Source of the DNA: Hymenoscyphus infarciens
Taxonomy: Eukaryota; Ascomycota; Leotiomycetes; Helotiales; Helotiaceae
Assembly (NCBI GenBank): GCA_001414345.1
Contig: LLCB01000072.1
Span: 62,001-126,000, forward strand
Direction of reading: 5' to 3'
Length of the DNA stretch: 64,000 bases
Positions 24,571 to 37,519 of the stretch are shown here, in pieces. Within the stretch, counting starts at the first letter, position 1; every line of letters begins with the position of its first letter. The notes under the pieces were generated by a model, which made no database searches, was not told the origin of the DNA, and saw only the letters and a program-made list of their open reading frames with translations. A program made the translations under genes and the position numbers.

Positions 24571-25202
24571 CTATTTTCCCGCTAGGTGTACAAGGGCGGA
24601 AGCTTCCTCTCCCGCACACGCCTCCTTCTCGCAGAGGCTACAACCACTTTGCTACCTTTTACCTCATCAACCCCCAGGCCAGCCTACACTACACCCTCGC
24701 CTTGCTCCTGCCTACCTGCTAGTCCTCCCTCCCACTTGTCAGATCCTCCCTCACGACCCAAGCCAAGTTCAACCATCATCCATCGCACTGCTGTGAGGCC
24801 AAAACCCAGCGAATGACAAGCGCCCGTGGCTCATTACCCGCCGAATTCACTCGCAGCGAAGCACTCACGTCGTAAACTCCAGGAAAGTCCCAATATAGCA
24901 GCAGAGAGGCTACTTACTTCTTGCTCTTTTATCCTGCCCCTCCATTCCCTTGCTCGACCTTGCCATACCACTCTGCGATACACCCTCGACACCCCAATCA
25001 GACCCGACTTCGTACATACCAACCGCATCCCATCATCGCTCTCGCTCGTCCACCAGCACGCACGCGAACACTAACTACACCATCCACGGCTTGGATGAGT
25101 TGACGACCGGCCTCGACCTCAAACCACCAACATCCATCGCGAGAGAAAGAAATTGCTGCCGCTATGAATTGAGGCAGCTGCGCGTGACCGACAAACCTCA
25201 CG
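24571..25202 (+). promoter_or_regulatory. Probable promoter and 5' leader of the RasGEF gene
   Basis: C-rich, CT-rich DNA upstream of the RasGEF frame. A well-formed ACTAAC branch site and CAG acceptor occur just inside the annotated frame (25220-25244), so an upstream exon may lie here. No joining donor with a matching phase could be identified. Confidence 0.4.
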
Positions 25203-28200
25203 ATGCTTATGACAATCCGAACTAACGGCATATTTCCTGATCAGACGAGTCCGCAACCATTCAGCAACTACACCCCCAAATCGAGTCATATCCCCGAATC
25301 AGTCGTACAATACACCGAAAACAGTCCGCGACAATCTTCATCGCCCCTTCGAACACAAAACTACCTCTCTCCCAGCTCTTCTCACGATCCTTTCGCACCA
25401 ACCCAGAGGTCCAGGTCGTCGGTGCGGCGCAGATCACCGCCTGTGATGAACGGACTCTTGGGAAACGCGCCGCAACCGGTGATGTATGTGCGGGCGCTTT
25501 ATGACTACGAGGCAGACGATCATACAAGCTTGAGCTTCCACGAAGGAGACGTGATACAGGTTATTACACAGTTGGAGAGTGGTTGGTGGGATGGAGTGAT
25601 CAATGGAGTCCGAGGCTGGTTCCCCAGCAATTATTGTCAAGTGATTGCGAACCCAGATGACTCTCTGGAAGACCCCCAAATGGGATCGAGAGGGAACACG
25701 GATGATGAGGCAGAGGACGATGAATCGGAGGATTATGATGAACAATATGACGACGAAGAAGGCGACAATGATTCAGAACGGGACGATCCATCCCAACTGC
25801 CGATTGAGGGAATGGTCAATGGAACGAGTAACGAACGCACGAGGGCCGACTTTTGGATTCCACAAGCGACTCCCGACGGTAGACTATTTTACTTTAATAC
25901 GGAGACGGGCGAGAGTAGTATGGAGCTTCCTTTGGAGTCGCCTTCGTCTGCCAACGAGAATGGACCTCGGAATCGCATGAATGTCAACATTCCAGAGAAA
26001 ACGAGACCGCCACCCGAAATGATGGCTCGAGGCTACATGCAAGATGAAGACGACGAATCCGAAGGAAACTCTGCATCTGAACTTGAAGGTGAAAATCTGA
26101 TGCTCGCGTCTCAAAGTTCTATGGTATAGTTATTGGCCCTGTTATATAAATGCGGTTGCTAACATTAGGATAGCCAAGAAAACGACGCTCAAGGGTCTCC
26201 GAGGGCATATCGCCAGCGACCTCCATGGACTCGATCAACGACACCTCTCCTGGTAGCCGAGCACGCGCAGACCCGTTCACCAATTCCAACCTATCCATGG
26301 TAACTTCGATGCCTATCATCGGTCCCTCTACGACTTCCTTTACAAACCCCGCACTTGGTCCCCCGCATGCTGCTACACTGCCTCGGTCATTCTTCGACGA
26401 TGGTTCACAAGCTCCCTTGACATGGAATCGACTAGTGGCCAATATGAAGAGAGCAATTGACCGATACCGAGAATCTATAATCAATGGCGACCGATCCGAG
26501 TATGTACGCCGAGCGGAAGATATATCTGATCACCTCCGGTTGCTCCTTGCCGCTGGGTCGGGAACAACGGATAATCATTCTGGCCAGCCATCTATTATTT
26601 CGACTAACAAAGCATTGTACCCACATTTCCGAGACATGATGTCCAAATTTTCCAAATTGGTTATTTCTTCACATATTGCTGCCGCAGACTGGCCTAACGC
26701 AGAGTCATATCAAAAATGTCTCCAAGAAGCGGATGGGGTATTGCAGGGCGTCTTTAGTTATGTCGAAGTTGCTAGACAGCAGCGAGGAGAGGATATTCCC
26801 CGACTTTTGCCTGGATTCGTCATTGGAAGTACAACTGGTGGAAGCTGGCAGAATAATGGACTTGGGTCTCGAGATCCCCTTACATCGAATTTTCTCGATG
26901 AGGAGGAGGCTCAACAAGAGCCATCGGCAACTCTGGACGCCAACTTAACCGAGCGACTGGATGATTTAAAGCGGATGCTGACCTCCAGCATAAGAAAGCT
27001 GGATGAGCATCTTGTTGTGACTGAAAAAATCATCACACCTTACAAGCATGAGCTCATTGGAAATAATGTTTGCTCAGCAGCGAAGAAAGTACTTGAAATG
27101 TTCAAACCTTGGGTGTCGGCGGTGGAATCGGTTAATCTCTCATCACTTGGAAATGCTTTCCAAAACCCTCAATTGGTAGACTTCGCTGCATACAAACAAA
27201 GTTTGTATGATAACATTTCAGATTTAATAATTGGCTGTCAGGCGGTAGCTGGGCCATTGGGTGATGAATGGGCAGAAGTTCGGGGAGAATCCCTGGAGGG
27301 ACGTCTGAACTATGTCCGACACTGTGCAAAGCAGCTGGAGACTAACTCTTCGCATGTTGGATTCTCGCTTCAACTTTTAGGTGAACAAGTACAGATGGCC
27401 ACACAACAAGAGAATCGATCCCTCCCTCAACGCGAGGGACTTGAAGAAGGTCGACCGAGAGATCGAACTCCAAGCATAGCCTATGAGCGTCCTCACCAGC
27501 GAAGCGGTTCCCGAGTTCTTCGGCCAGGCTTAGCAGGCATACCTCAGTCACAATCATTCTCTGGTGATAGTTCCAAGATTAACAAGTTCTTTGGGGAAGT
27601 GCCCAGGGAAGCTAGAGGGATCAATCCAGATGATCCTCCAGACTGCCTCAAGCTTGATCATGAGGACGACATCTCATATGATACTAAGACTACTCCACCT
27701 CAATTGAAAGGTGGAACTCTATTAGCGTTAGTGGAACAATTGACCAGACACGACAAACTCGACTCGAATTTCAACAACACATTCCTTTTGACTTACAGAT
27801 CATTCACATCGGCTCGAGAACTTTTCGAATTTTTGGTTAAGCGATTCCAAATCCAACCCCCCGAAGGAATGGCTCAGGGGGATTATGAGACTTGGAGGGA
27901 TCGCAAACAAAAACCGATTAGATTTCGGGTGGTCAATATTTTGAAGAGTTGGTTCGACAACTTCTGGATGGAGGATCAGAGTGACGATACCAAGGCCCTC
28001 ATTCGCGATGTTTACACATTTGCTAGGGACACAGTGAAAACAACCGAGACCCCTGGGTCTGGACCATTGATGACGGTCTTGGAACAACGTCTACGAGGAC
28101 AGGATCCAACAGCAAAGAGACTTGTCTTGACACTGAGTCAATCCACCCCACAGCCGATCATGCCCAAAAACATGAAGAAGCTCAAGTTTCTAGACATTGA

Positions 28201-29191
28201 TGTTACCGAATTTGCGCGTCAATTGACAGTGGTTGAATCGAAACTTTACGGCAAGATCAAGCCTACAGAGTGCCTGAACAAGACATGGCAAAAAAAGGTT
28301 GGGGAAGGAGCTCCAGAGCCTGCTCCTAATGTCAAGCTTCTAATTCTCCATTCCAACCAATTGACGAACTGGGTAGCGGAGATGATTTTGACACAATTAG
28401 ATGTCAAGAAGCGTGTGGTGGTTATCAAACACTTTGTCCAGGTCGCAGACGTAAGCTTTAAATGTTGCCTCCCTTCTAGCAAAATTCTAACCTTGACAGA
28501 AATGTCGGCAACTGAACAATTTTTCCACCCTCACTTCCATCATATCGGCTTTGGGTACAGCACCAATTCATCGTCTCAAGCGCACTTGGGACCAAGTACC
28601 AGCCAGGACCCTAGCTATTCTTGAGTCCATGCGTAAACTTATGGGTAGCACGAAGAACTTTGGTGAATACAGAGAGAGCTTGCATCTGGCTAATCCGCCT
28701 TGCATACCCTTCTTTGGTATGTATTACGATCCAAATATAACCACTCAAGATACTTATCCATTTAGGTGTTTATCTCACGGATCTCACATTCATCGAGGAT
28801 GGTATTCCATCTATCATCAAAAAATCTGCACTAATAAACTTTGCGAAGCGCGCCAAGACTGCTGAGGTTATACGTGATATTCAGCAGTATCAGAATGTTC
28901 CTTATCCACTTCAGCCAGTAGTTGAACTTCAAGAGTATATTTTGAGCAATATGCAAGCGGCAGGAGACGTGCATGAGATGTACGAGAAGAGTCTGGCGGT
29001 AGAACCCCGTGAGCGCGAGGATGAAAAGATAGTGAGGTATGTCAGATTGCAGCCAGCCGCATACTATAGCAATCTCATGCTTTGAGAATTGTTGGCAAAA
29101 TTGAAATGCTTGCAAGTCATCCTTGAACCAAGAGACGTGCTTACACATATGTTTGGATAATAGGGTCTTGGCCGAATCTGGGTTCCTATGA
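25203..29191 (+). CDS. Cdc25-type Ras guanine nucleotide exchange factor with SH3 and WW domains
   Basis: Five exons, 25203-26123, 26174-28450, 28500-28716, 28766-29036 and 29164-29191, give 1237 aa. An SH3 domain lies at about residues 95-148 (ALYDYEADD, then GWWDGVINGVRGWFPSNY). An acidic stretch follows at 165-195, then a WW-like domain at about 215-245 (FWIPQATPDGRLFYFNTETG). The RasGEF N-terminal motif is at about 800-925 (LLALVEQLTRHDKLDSNF, FLLTYRSFTS). The catalytic RasGEF domain occupies about 960-1230, including LNNFSTLTSIISALGTAPIHRLKRTW (split here: LNNFSTLTSI, then ISALGTAPIHRLKRTW) and FFGVYLTDLTFIEDG. The protein should load Ras with GTP at the membrane and feed cAMP/MAPK signalling. 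The start is the first ATG of the open frame. An alternative N-terminus through an acceptor at 25244 is possible. Intron 1 has two tandem acceptors. Confidence 0.92.
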
Positions 29192-32100
29192 TCAACAAAA
29201 TCACCACCGCCACCACGCCAGCCTTATGCTACACGCAAAGGCCACGATCTTTCGACCTCTACCCGCACTAGCGGCACATTTAATGGCTGTACGATACACA
29301 TATTCCCGCAACCTTCATGCAGATTCGCTATATGCACACAAAAAGCTGGATTCGTTTCTTAGTATTGCAACCTCACCACACCATCTTTCCTCGATACCCG
29401 GCATGTTTCCCTCAAGTTGAAATCCTAGACAGGTTTCACTGGCTTTGGAAATTTTGGCTTTTGCTCGTTCACATTAGCCGCCAGCGCACCAATCATATAG
29501 ACGGCATTGCTCAATTCTTGCGATTTTTTCTCTATTTCTTCCCTGGCACATTCACGTGTTGCCTTTCCTCCACTCTCTGCGTCATGCACAGAGCTTTACA
29601 AATATTTACTTCTGAATGGAAGATGGACACAGGCGTTGTGATGACTGGTTTTGGTCAACATTTATGGGATTTCTTCTTCTCTCGTTTCTTTTTTTGAAAG
29701 CAGGACAAACGGGGTACGATTTAATTTACCTTTCACGTTGACAAACGAGTTTGAGATATATGAGCTCCCAAAGCTGTTTTTTGGTTGGGAATGAAAGAGT
29801 GTGTGGTGGCTGCAAAATTGGGGAGGCTGAAATGAGAGGTGTTTTTTGAAAGGGACGGAAGAGACGAGAAGGGGAAATGAGGTTTGGTTTGTTCTTCAAA
29901 TAGGATATATTTTCTTCTTATACTAACTTTGAGAGAGAGAAACTTGAACTCACCAGATAGAAATTTTTTATTTGAACGATGATGTGTTTTCTTCTTTGTC
30001 TATCCTTATTTGTGTGGCGCTATTGCGTGAGTGATGATGTTCTGTTCTATTCTTCTTTTGCAGATTTTGTTGGATAAGATAATTTCCCGGTGATGATGGG
30101 AGAATGAGGAGGATGGCGGCCCGCGCGGGATAGTGACCCGGCTGATGAGGGTGTAAAGTGTTCGGGCTGTGTGCTACACACCACAGCATCATCTTGTTGG
30201 AATTAAAGGGGCGTTGGCCTTGTTTACTTTCCGGGTGAGCTGGGCGAGGCGGAAGAGGGTGTGGTGTTTAGAGGCGGCTGGGGGTCTGAGGAGATGATGT
30301 CCCGCGGGGTAGGGAGCGTAAAGAGATCTGGAGTGCATATGCGAGGTGTTAAGCGTGTGTTTGTGTGAAGTTTGAATGGCACGGGGTATATGGAAGCTGT
30401 TGATGAAGGCCTGGATGGCGGTGGGTTGGTGCTTGAATGATGTGAGTGGGTGTTGTGGGTTAGATGATGTTTGGAGGAGAGGTTGGGAGGCTGAGCTTGG
30501 AGGGTGACGAGGCTTCTGTATATAGCCGCTGAGAGAGGGATGGTTATACTGGAAGTCAATTTCTGGGATGTAGCGTGGTGGGTCGACTTCCTCAAGGTCG
30601 CTCCTTCCCTTCATGCCTTGAGCCCTCGACACGCCGGCCCTGATCCAGTTCGCGCCTTCTATCACAACTCAACACCTTGACCACCCCATTTTGACCTAAC
30701 GACTAGACCCTCGGCCCTGACGGTACTCCAGGTAGCTTCTTCCCTAGCTTGAACACAACCTCGATCACTAGCACCCATCAGTGTGCTCTTTGGGGGTAAC
30801 ACCGTCAAGAGCCAAATTCAAAGACAGATGTTTGGAATGATCGTTGTCAAACTATCGCCTGTTTTGAGGTATTCATTCAATAACAAAATATACCAAGAAA
30901 AATCACCGGTTTTCATTAGTACATGTTAGCTAGGTGTATATATTACTAGTCAGCTGAATTATGGGTTTGTATACTATAGTTGACATGACTGGAACTCTCT
31001 CGCTTTTCCCTAGCAATTCGACAAAGTTCAGTCATATTTATGGCTACCGTTTGATGGCAGCACACTGGAAGGACGGGATACGCTTCTTAGGATGAGCAAA
31101 GTACTTGCGTTTTGAGGCATAGCACGTTTGAAGTTTTGAATCGTGTAACTAACGTCGTTGAAAAGTCTATAATAGCACGGGACCATATATCAAAGATCCT
31201 TAGTCTGTTGTTACATGTACGAATAATCTAGCCTGGATTATTTGGGCCCTGATACTGACTTAGTTTGGAAATTGCGGGGGAAGAAATGTGAAAAAATATG
31301 AGGATCCTTGGGGCTTCGTGTGACAGAAGTTGGGATGAAATGCTTTCAGGCTGATCTCCTGGGTTTTGGGACTGGGGTGTTGTACGAGAGACAAAGATAA
31401 TGACATAGGTCTCAAGACTTTGAGAAGCTCGGCAATTCTCCCCAGTCTCCCCGTGGTAAAAATACTACTTGCTCTAATCAAAAACATCTGTTGAGGAAAA
31501 ATCCTCCCAGCCCGGTCGGACGGGCTATAAGAAAAGAATGATATGCTTCCCCTTTGGTAGGTAGCGAGGGTCTTGTGGGGTAGCTTGAGTTCGGATTCGC
31601 GGAATGTTTGCTTCCGAAAAATAACGGATCGCGCAATGCGGAGTACTCAAGTAGGCTTTATAATGGAGCGGGACACGGAGCGAAAGGTTGGGCTTTGAAT
31701 CTGAGTGCGAAAAATGTTGCTTTGCTGACAATAATTAGAAAGTTAGCTTGCCAAAGAAACCCCCTAATGTATAAGCGAATCAGTCATCAGGTTGGTAAAA
31801 CTCAAATGCTACTTAGGTAATTTACTATTTTTTTCAGCTCATTTCACTTTGAAGATAAGTTCAACTAGAATAGAAAGATTTCGTCATCATGCATCGATTT
31901 TGTTCTTTTTTGCTTCGTTTTTGCTTCGTTTTTGCTTTTGCTAAGGGGTAGGTTGGCCTTGTGCCCTGAATCATGCGGGGCCCCGTATACCAACAGCGAA
32001 TGGGTTTGACCTAAGTGAACCATGTATTGAGCTTGATAGACTGTTTTACACTTGGTTCAACTTGATAAAACTACAATGAAAGGTTAGCTGTTTGTAGGAA

Positions 32101-32214
32101 TACGTTTTTCAAGAATTGACAGTGACTTCTGAATTTAAGGTAAGACTAAGCTCTTTGTTCCAACAACACCAGAACTGTCGCACAATACTAGAACCTTTGC
32201 AAACCACTTCAGCA
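29192..32214. other. Gene-poor interval after the RasGEF gene
   Basis: No gene is supported. The first part should be RasGEF 3' UTR. A minus-strand frame of 158 codons at 30189-30665 is His/Ser/Pro-rich, matches no family and overlaps another-frame ORF, so it is not called. A TTTTGCTTCG direct repeat lies near 31905-31940. Confidence 0.5.
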
Positions 32215-34290
32215 TGGATCTGCGAAGCCTAGTCGTCTCCTCGTACCTCCTCCAGTCTTTGGAACCCCGATAAAAATCAGAGCCATACAATCACATTCCA
32301 GAGAATATCTCTGCGCTCCTTGAGACCACACCTGCGAAACTCCCACGCATCAAAAGGACCTGTTAAAATGGATGGAGCAGATTTTTGATCGACCACTCGA
32401 AACAGTTTGCCGATGCTAAAGGAAGGAACAAGCACGGAAAGGTCAGAAAGACCATCTACCAGCGTTCTGGAAGGCCTACTTATCTTTATTCTATACAGAG
32501 AGCTGACCCCGAAACACGTCGAAGGCATCCAACGCGTACCATTTTTCAGTTCTACCTACCAAAGACGCTACCAAACTTCACCCGAACAACCCATCTCTTT
32601 CGCGGTCGACCAGCGATATGGAGTCCACGGATCTCCACATTCCAGACCTCCAATCTAAACTACTGCAAAAACCACTTCCCCTGATCACCAGCCCGAATAT
32701 ATACCTCACGATTTGTCTAATGAACCTTCGTCGCCGTCACGACGTCGGGATAGCATCTCCTTTCCGTTGACTCTTGGTTCAGGTACACCTATAAGTATTC
32801 GCAATTAGCTTCTTATAAGTAGATGAATAACTAGAAGATATAGGCTCCTCTAACACTACACAATCTCTCTGAAGTGGCAAAACAAAAATCGTCCAAACGT
32901 GCCACACGTCCCCGAGCTGTTTCGGTGCCCCCTCGTCCTCCTAATTTTGTAACCACCTTCACGGTTTTGATATCGTTTTCAATACACGTTAGGCACACTC
33001 CTCTTGGGATGACCATTATCCAGAATTTTTGCGAGAGATGGCTTCTACCCTCCGCGAAAACAGTTCTCAAACACCGTCTACGAATACGCCGTCTGCGAAG
33101 AGGTTACCTAAATGACAACCAATGGATGATACAAAACGGAATGCCTGGCCCCGAAGAAAGAAATAGGGTCTTTAGTAGTCCCATGTCGATCACCTTAAAG
33201 ACCTATGTCCTCGTTTTTTTTTCAGAAGGTCCGGTGCCGGGATATAACACTAGAAAAGGCAAAAGTTGTTAGAAGGACACTCAACGACTCAATGCGCCTA
33301 AACAAGGCAACGATGCTTTCCAAAGCCTGGTTTCATATCCATCCAAAAGAACGAACGCTTCTTAACCCAGGTGCTGGGCCTGCTGGCGTGACTTGGGAGA
33401 GCGAGGGCATTGATTATATTCTTGGAAGAAAGGGTCACGTCTAGATCAGCGGAGTTGTTCCACAACGTCACATTCTCAGAGTGCCTTTCGCTACTAGAAA
33501 AGTCGTACCTGTAGCGTATGTTCTGAAGTGTAATGCTACTATTGGTTTTTCGCACGATCGTTCTACGGAGCACGCTTAGAAGGTCCTTGATCTTGACGAG
33601 ATCAGAAATTGGGCAACTCCAGCAAAAGTCGTTTCCCCATTTTTACACAAAGAGTAGAAACTTGAAGATGACCAAGAGGAGGAGGCATATTTACAACTTC
33701 GAAAAGCTAGTGCTGCGTCTGGCAATAGCAGAGTCCTTTTTATGGCGAAAGATAACAAAAGACGCACCGCCCGCCAAACACCCTATCCCGGACCTACCTT
33801 ATGAGTATTTGTACAGTCTGAGTTTCGGTGTTTTAATTTCAACGGAGTTAGCTGAAATCTTGCTTTGTTAGAGAGGAGACGATGAGCGGCCTTCTCAAGA
33901 GCTAACTAGTTCTACCTTGCCGGTTTTTTACGAAGCAGAGCTCTGGAAATTCGACCACTTAACCGCAGATGGTATGATTACATTATATCAAAAAATTCAG
34001 TGTATTCTCGACTGGGGTGTGACCGAGTTTCTACCACGTCTAGAGAAGTTGTTGTCTCGAGTTCCGGTAGAAGTCGCAGAAAGTATTGTCTCAACTACTG
34101 GAAAATGATGGGTACATTGACTAGGGATAATCCGTCTACAGAAGAAGCAGAGACATCAACCTATATGCCAACACCTCTTCCAAATTCGTCCAGAGATCAA
34201 CCGCAACCTCTACCTAGCGCATTTTTCGAGCCCTCTGATCAATACACGAAGCTAGCCGTATATAAGTCATTTGAGTAAGCTTTTCAGACG
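32215..34290 (+). pseudogene. Decayed coding-like region of unknown family
   Basis: Protein-like runs on the plus strand are scattered over all three frames and broken by stops. Examples are ELTPKHVEGIQRVPFF near 32510, TLNDSMRLNKATMLSKAW near 33280, LDLDEIRNWATPAKVVSPFL near 33590 and ELWKFDHLTADGMITLYQK near 33940. No splice pattern that joins them was found and no domain was recognised. It may be a dead gene or an old element. A multi-exon orphan gene is less likely. Confidence 0.25.
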
Positions 34291-34429
34291 ACTGTTTTGC
34301 GAGAGAGAGTGTATTTTAACTAGAACAACTCTTTAAAATTCTAATGACATGTGTTTTATGAGAGAACGTGTGTCTTTCAAGCAGACTTAGGCGTTGGTAG
34401 TATTAATATAGTATCAGAGTAGTCTTTGA

Positions 34430-34660
34430 CAACTATCGTGTTAAGTTGAATCTAGCTAATATATACATAACGAGCTAAATAGTAAGTAAATATATTTATA
34501 AAAAAGCTATAATATAATTAGAAATATATTAATATATTCTAACTCTCTACTCGTATATAAATCCTACATCTTTATAATTAGTTATATACGTGCTAAATAG
34601 GCTCTAACTTACTTTATAAAACCTACTCTTTATTACCTAACTCATCGAATCCTTCTTTGA
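34430..34660. repeat. Short AT-rich island (island C)
   Basis: About 230 bp of TpA-dense, A/T-dominated sequence with abrupt edges, similar in composition to the other RIP islands. No structure could be read. Confidence 0.5.
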
Positions 34661-35517
34661 GCTACTCTCTATACTATTCGGAAAACTAGGTCGGCGACCA
34701 CTCTCCAAGCAATGGCACCTAAAGCGCCTCCCCTCTACCCCCGGACTTCTTTTCATTGCCCTCTACCCTCTACTCTCTGCCCTCTACCCCCATCCCCAGA
34801 ACTCAACGCCAAAACACGATGACTGACCGAAAACCAAACTCAACAAATATAAAACTCCATTTGTACAAACCCCACAAAATCCTTCACAAGTACGAGCACA
34901 ACCTCCATCTTTCCCCGTCCCCTTCTCTACTCCCAATCTCCATCTCCATACCACCTCATCATACATTTCATGATCCTTCCACGAATGATCTTTCCCACGT
35001 GGCCAGCAAGTCCGTGGCGGGGAACGGCGCGAACGGGGAATGCCATGCATGAAGGATCGATCAGCTTACTCCGCCCTCCCATCACCACCTGCATCACCAC
35101 ACGGAGAAGATCTGGTTGAGAGTTAGCTCCGTGGACCGTAGGAACAAGAACGGAGATGGTACCTACTAATCAAGGGGCGTAAATTTCTAGAATAGGATGG
35201 TGGGATGATGAGAGAAGGCAATGAGGAATTGAGATAAGAGAAGTACCTAGGTAATGAGGAATTGAGAACTAAGACCTCAAAGCTGGAGATGAGTTTCCCT
35301 TGCGCTATTTCATATATCTTCTCTCACTAACACTAACGTGTGAACGCATTACCCAAAGCTATAACCTAATTCCGTTAATCCAACCTCTCCTCCCAACTCA
35401 CCTCCCCTGGCTCCCCAACCCCAACCCCACATCCAAACCCCCTCTCTCCAACCTAGTAACTATCTAATCCTGCACAGTCGAGGCACAACGGCAATGCCTC
35501 GCATAACGAATCAGGCT
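34661..35517. other. Gene-free interval before the transposon
   Basis: CT-rich and ordinary intergenic DNA without a supported gene. Confidence 0.5.
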
Positions 35518-35610
35518 TACGGAGGACGCGGTCAAAAGTATGGAGAATACAGGGCTGTGCACTGTAGGGGTGCCCTAAAAGGTGGTAGGTGCCCTGAAGC
35601 CACTTTTTAG
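35518..35610 (+). repeat. Left terminal inverted repeat of the Tc1/mariner element
   Basis: It matches the reverse complement of 37520-37612 with only transition differences. It includes the CAGGGCTGTGCACTGTAGGG core starting at 35550. Confidence 0.88.
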
Positions 35611-35760
35611 CCCCTCTTTTTAGCGAGTCCATAGAGGGGTCCTTCTTATGAATTATCCTATAACTCTATTATTTAATATATTCTTTTTAAATTTAAATAC
35701 TAGTTTCTTCTTTACTTACTCTATCTTTAAAGCTCTTTTACTAGCCTTTTTACTAGTAAA

Positions 35761-37488
35761 ATGTCTGAATTTTTAGGTAGCGAAGAGAGTCTTCTTTTAA
35801 AAAACGATAATAGCTATTTATAAGATTATAACTTTAAATATAATTTAGATTATAATCTTTCTAACAACGACGACGAAGAAGAAGAGGACTCTTATAGTAG
35901 GCCTAAATTAGAGGACCTAGATACTTATTTATAGAATATCTCTTATACTCTAGACCTTATTCTCTCTCTCTTTATACTTTCTATCCTACTTCGTCTAGCT
36001 ACTATTCTCCTACTAACTATTATTATATAATAAGTAGTTGATATCACTTCTATAATAACGTCTATTTCTTATCCTAGCTAGCTTAAAAGGAAGAAGTAAA
36101 ATTTAATAGGAGTAAGAGTTACTACTCTCTCTCTCTTTAACTATAGGTTTAAGATAGAAGAGATTACTACTTAAACTAGTATCTCTTAGTCTAGTATTTA
36201 TAAGCTATAAGTTAAAGCTAAAAAGAGAGAGTAGATTCTAGGAACGAATATAGAGACTTAGTATATAGACGATAAACTCTACCTTAGAAGGCTACTAATA
36301 GTAGAGAAGATTCAGCTTTATATTCTTAAAGTTATAACTAAGAACAGTATAATAAGAGGGTAGTTATATTAATAAATTATATAAGAAGTTTAAAGGACTT
36401 CTAGCTATATAAAAGAAGAGAGCCTATCTCTAAATACTATTTATTAGTTAATAAGAAGCAAGGGATACTAAGTATATAAAAGAATAATAAAACTAGGTCT
36501 AAATAAGTAATAAAAGAAGGCTTATTTAGACTAGTATTTACTTTATAAGAAGTAGACTTTAGAGAATTAAAAGAACGTTATCTTTACTAATAAGACGTTA
36601 GTCTAGAAAGAGGAGATAAGAGAGCGAAGAAGAGTATAAAGAATAAAGGAGGAGATATATTACTAATATATTATTACATATTAGTAGAAAGAGTTTAGTA
36701 AGTTTATATAGTAGAGCTCTTTCTCTTATAATATAAAAGAGCCTTATTATATCTAGGAAAAGGAGATAAAGAAAGAGAAGAAGGAATATAAAAGAGATAT
36801 TATAATATAGAATACTACTTAGTTCTTTTAAGATAAAGAGAAATAGGAGGCTCTTTAGAATATGAAATAATAAGTAAAGATAAACTAAAAATAATAAGAT
36901 ATTAAGATAGTAAAGACTCGGTGCTAAAAGAAGTATTATAAAGAAACTCTCTAACCTCTTATTAATACGCTTTACCTTCTATTTAAGTATAAAGAGTCTA
37001 CTAGTCTTATTATTTTAAAAAAGGGGCGAGAAGAGATAAACTAGTACTAATATTAAGAGAAGATTCTACGTCCTTTACTTCTTCCTTTTATATAAAAATA
37101 TAAGAAGGATTAGTTAGAGACTTTAGTATAAGAAGATAATACTCTTACTTATACTTACTAAGAATAATAGAAGGTCTTTAATATATATACTATATATAAG
37201 CTTCTTTAGCTAGGAAACTCTCTTAATCTTAACACTATAGAGCTAACTTAGTACTAGATAAAGAGAGAAATAATAAAAAGGGAGCTAATTAATACTAAGA
37301 AAGTATTAAAAGAGATATAGATTAAGTACTAGGAAGACATACTATAGAAGAAGATATAAGCATAGATTAAGCGTATTCTAAGGTATATTAAAGAGATTAT
37401 TAAGCTTAAAAGGGGTAATAAGTATAAAGAAGGTAGATTATTAGGTAAAGAGAAGCTAAGAGTATATAATTAGTATAAATAGCCTTAA
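35761..37488 (+). pseudogene. Dead Tc1/mariner transposase (DD34E type)
   Basis: One reading frame from ATG 35761 stays in phase to about 37488 without a frameshift. It is interrupted by many TAA and TAG codons where Gln or Trp codons would be converted by C-to-T or G-to-A change, as in RIP. Readable landmarks are an acidic N-terminus (NNDDEEEEDS), a helix-turn-helix-like SSIYKL region near 36200 and NVIFTNKT near 36577, where the first catalytic Asp now reads Asn (codon 36589). Further on are EDN with the second Asp at 37135 and GNSLNLNTIE with the Glu at 37240. The last two acidic residues are separated by 34 residues, the Tc1 spacing. The first-to-second distance is about 182 codons, longer than in compact Tc1 transposases, so a large insert domain is implied. 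Confidence 0.85.
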
Positions 37489-37519
37489 AAAAGCTTTAAT
37501 AAAATAACCCTTAAACCGA

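Noticed and set aside
30189..30665. 158-codon minus-strand frame
   Set aside because: His/Ser/Pro-rich composition typical of a frame read through low-complexity DNA, with a second frame open over the same region.
36130..36170. Restoring the transposase by replacing stops
   Set aside because: Only landmarks visible in the present sequence are reported. A rebuilt protein would be guesswork without other copies.
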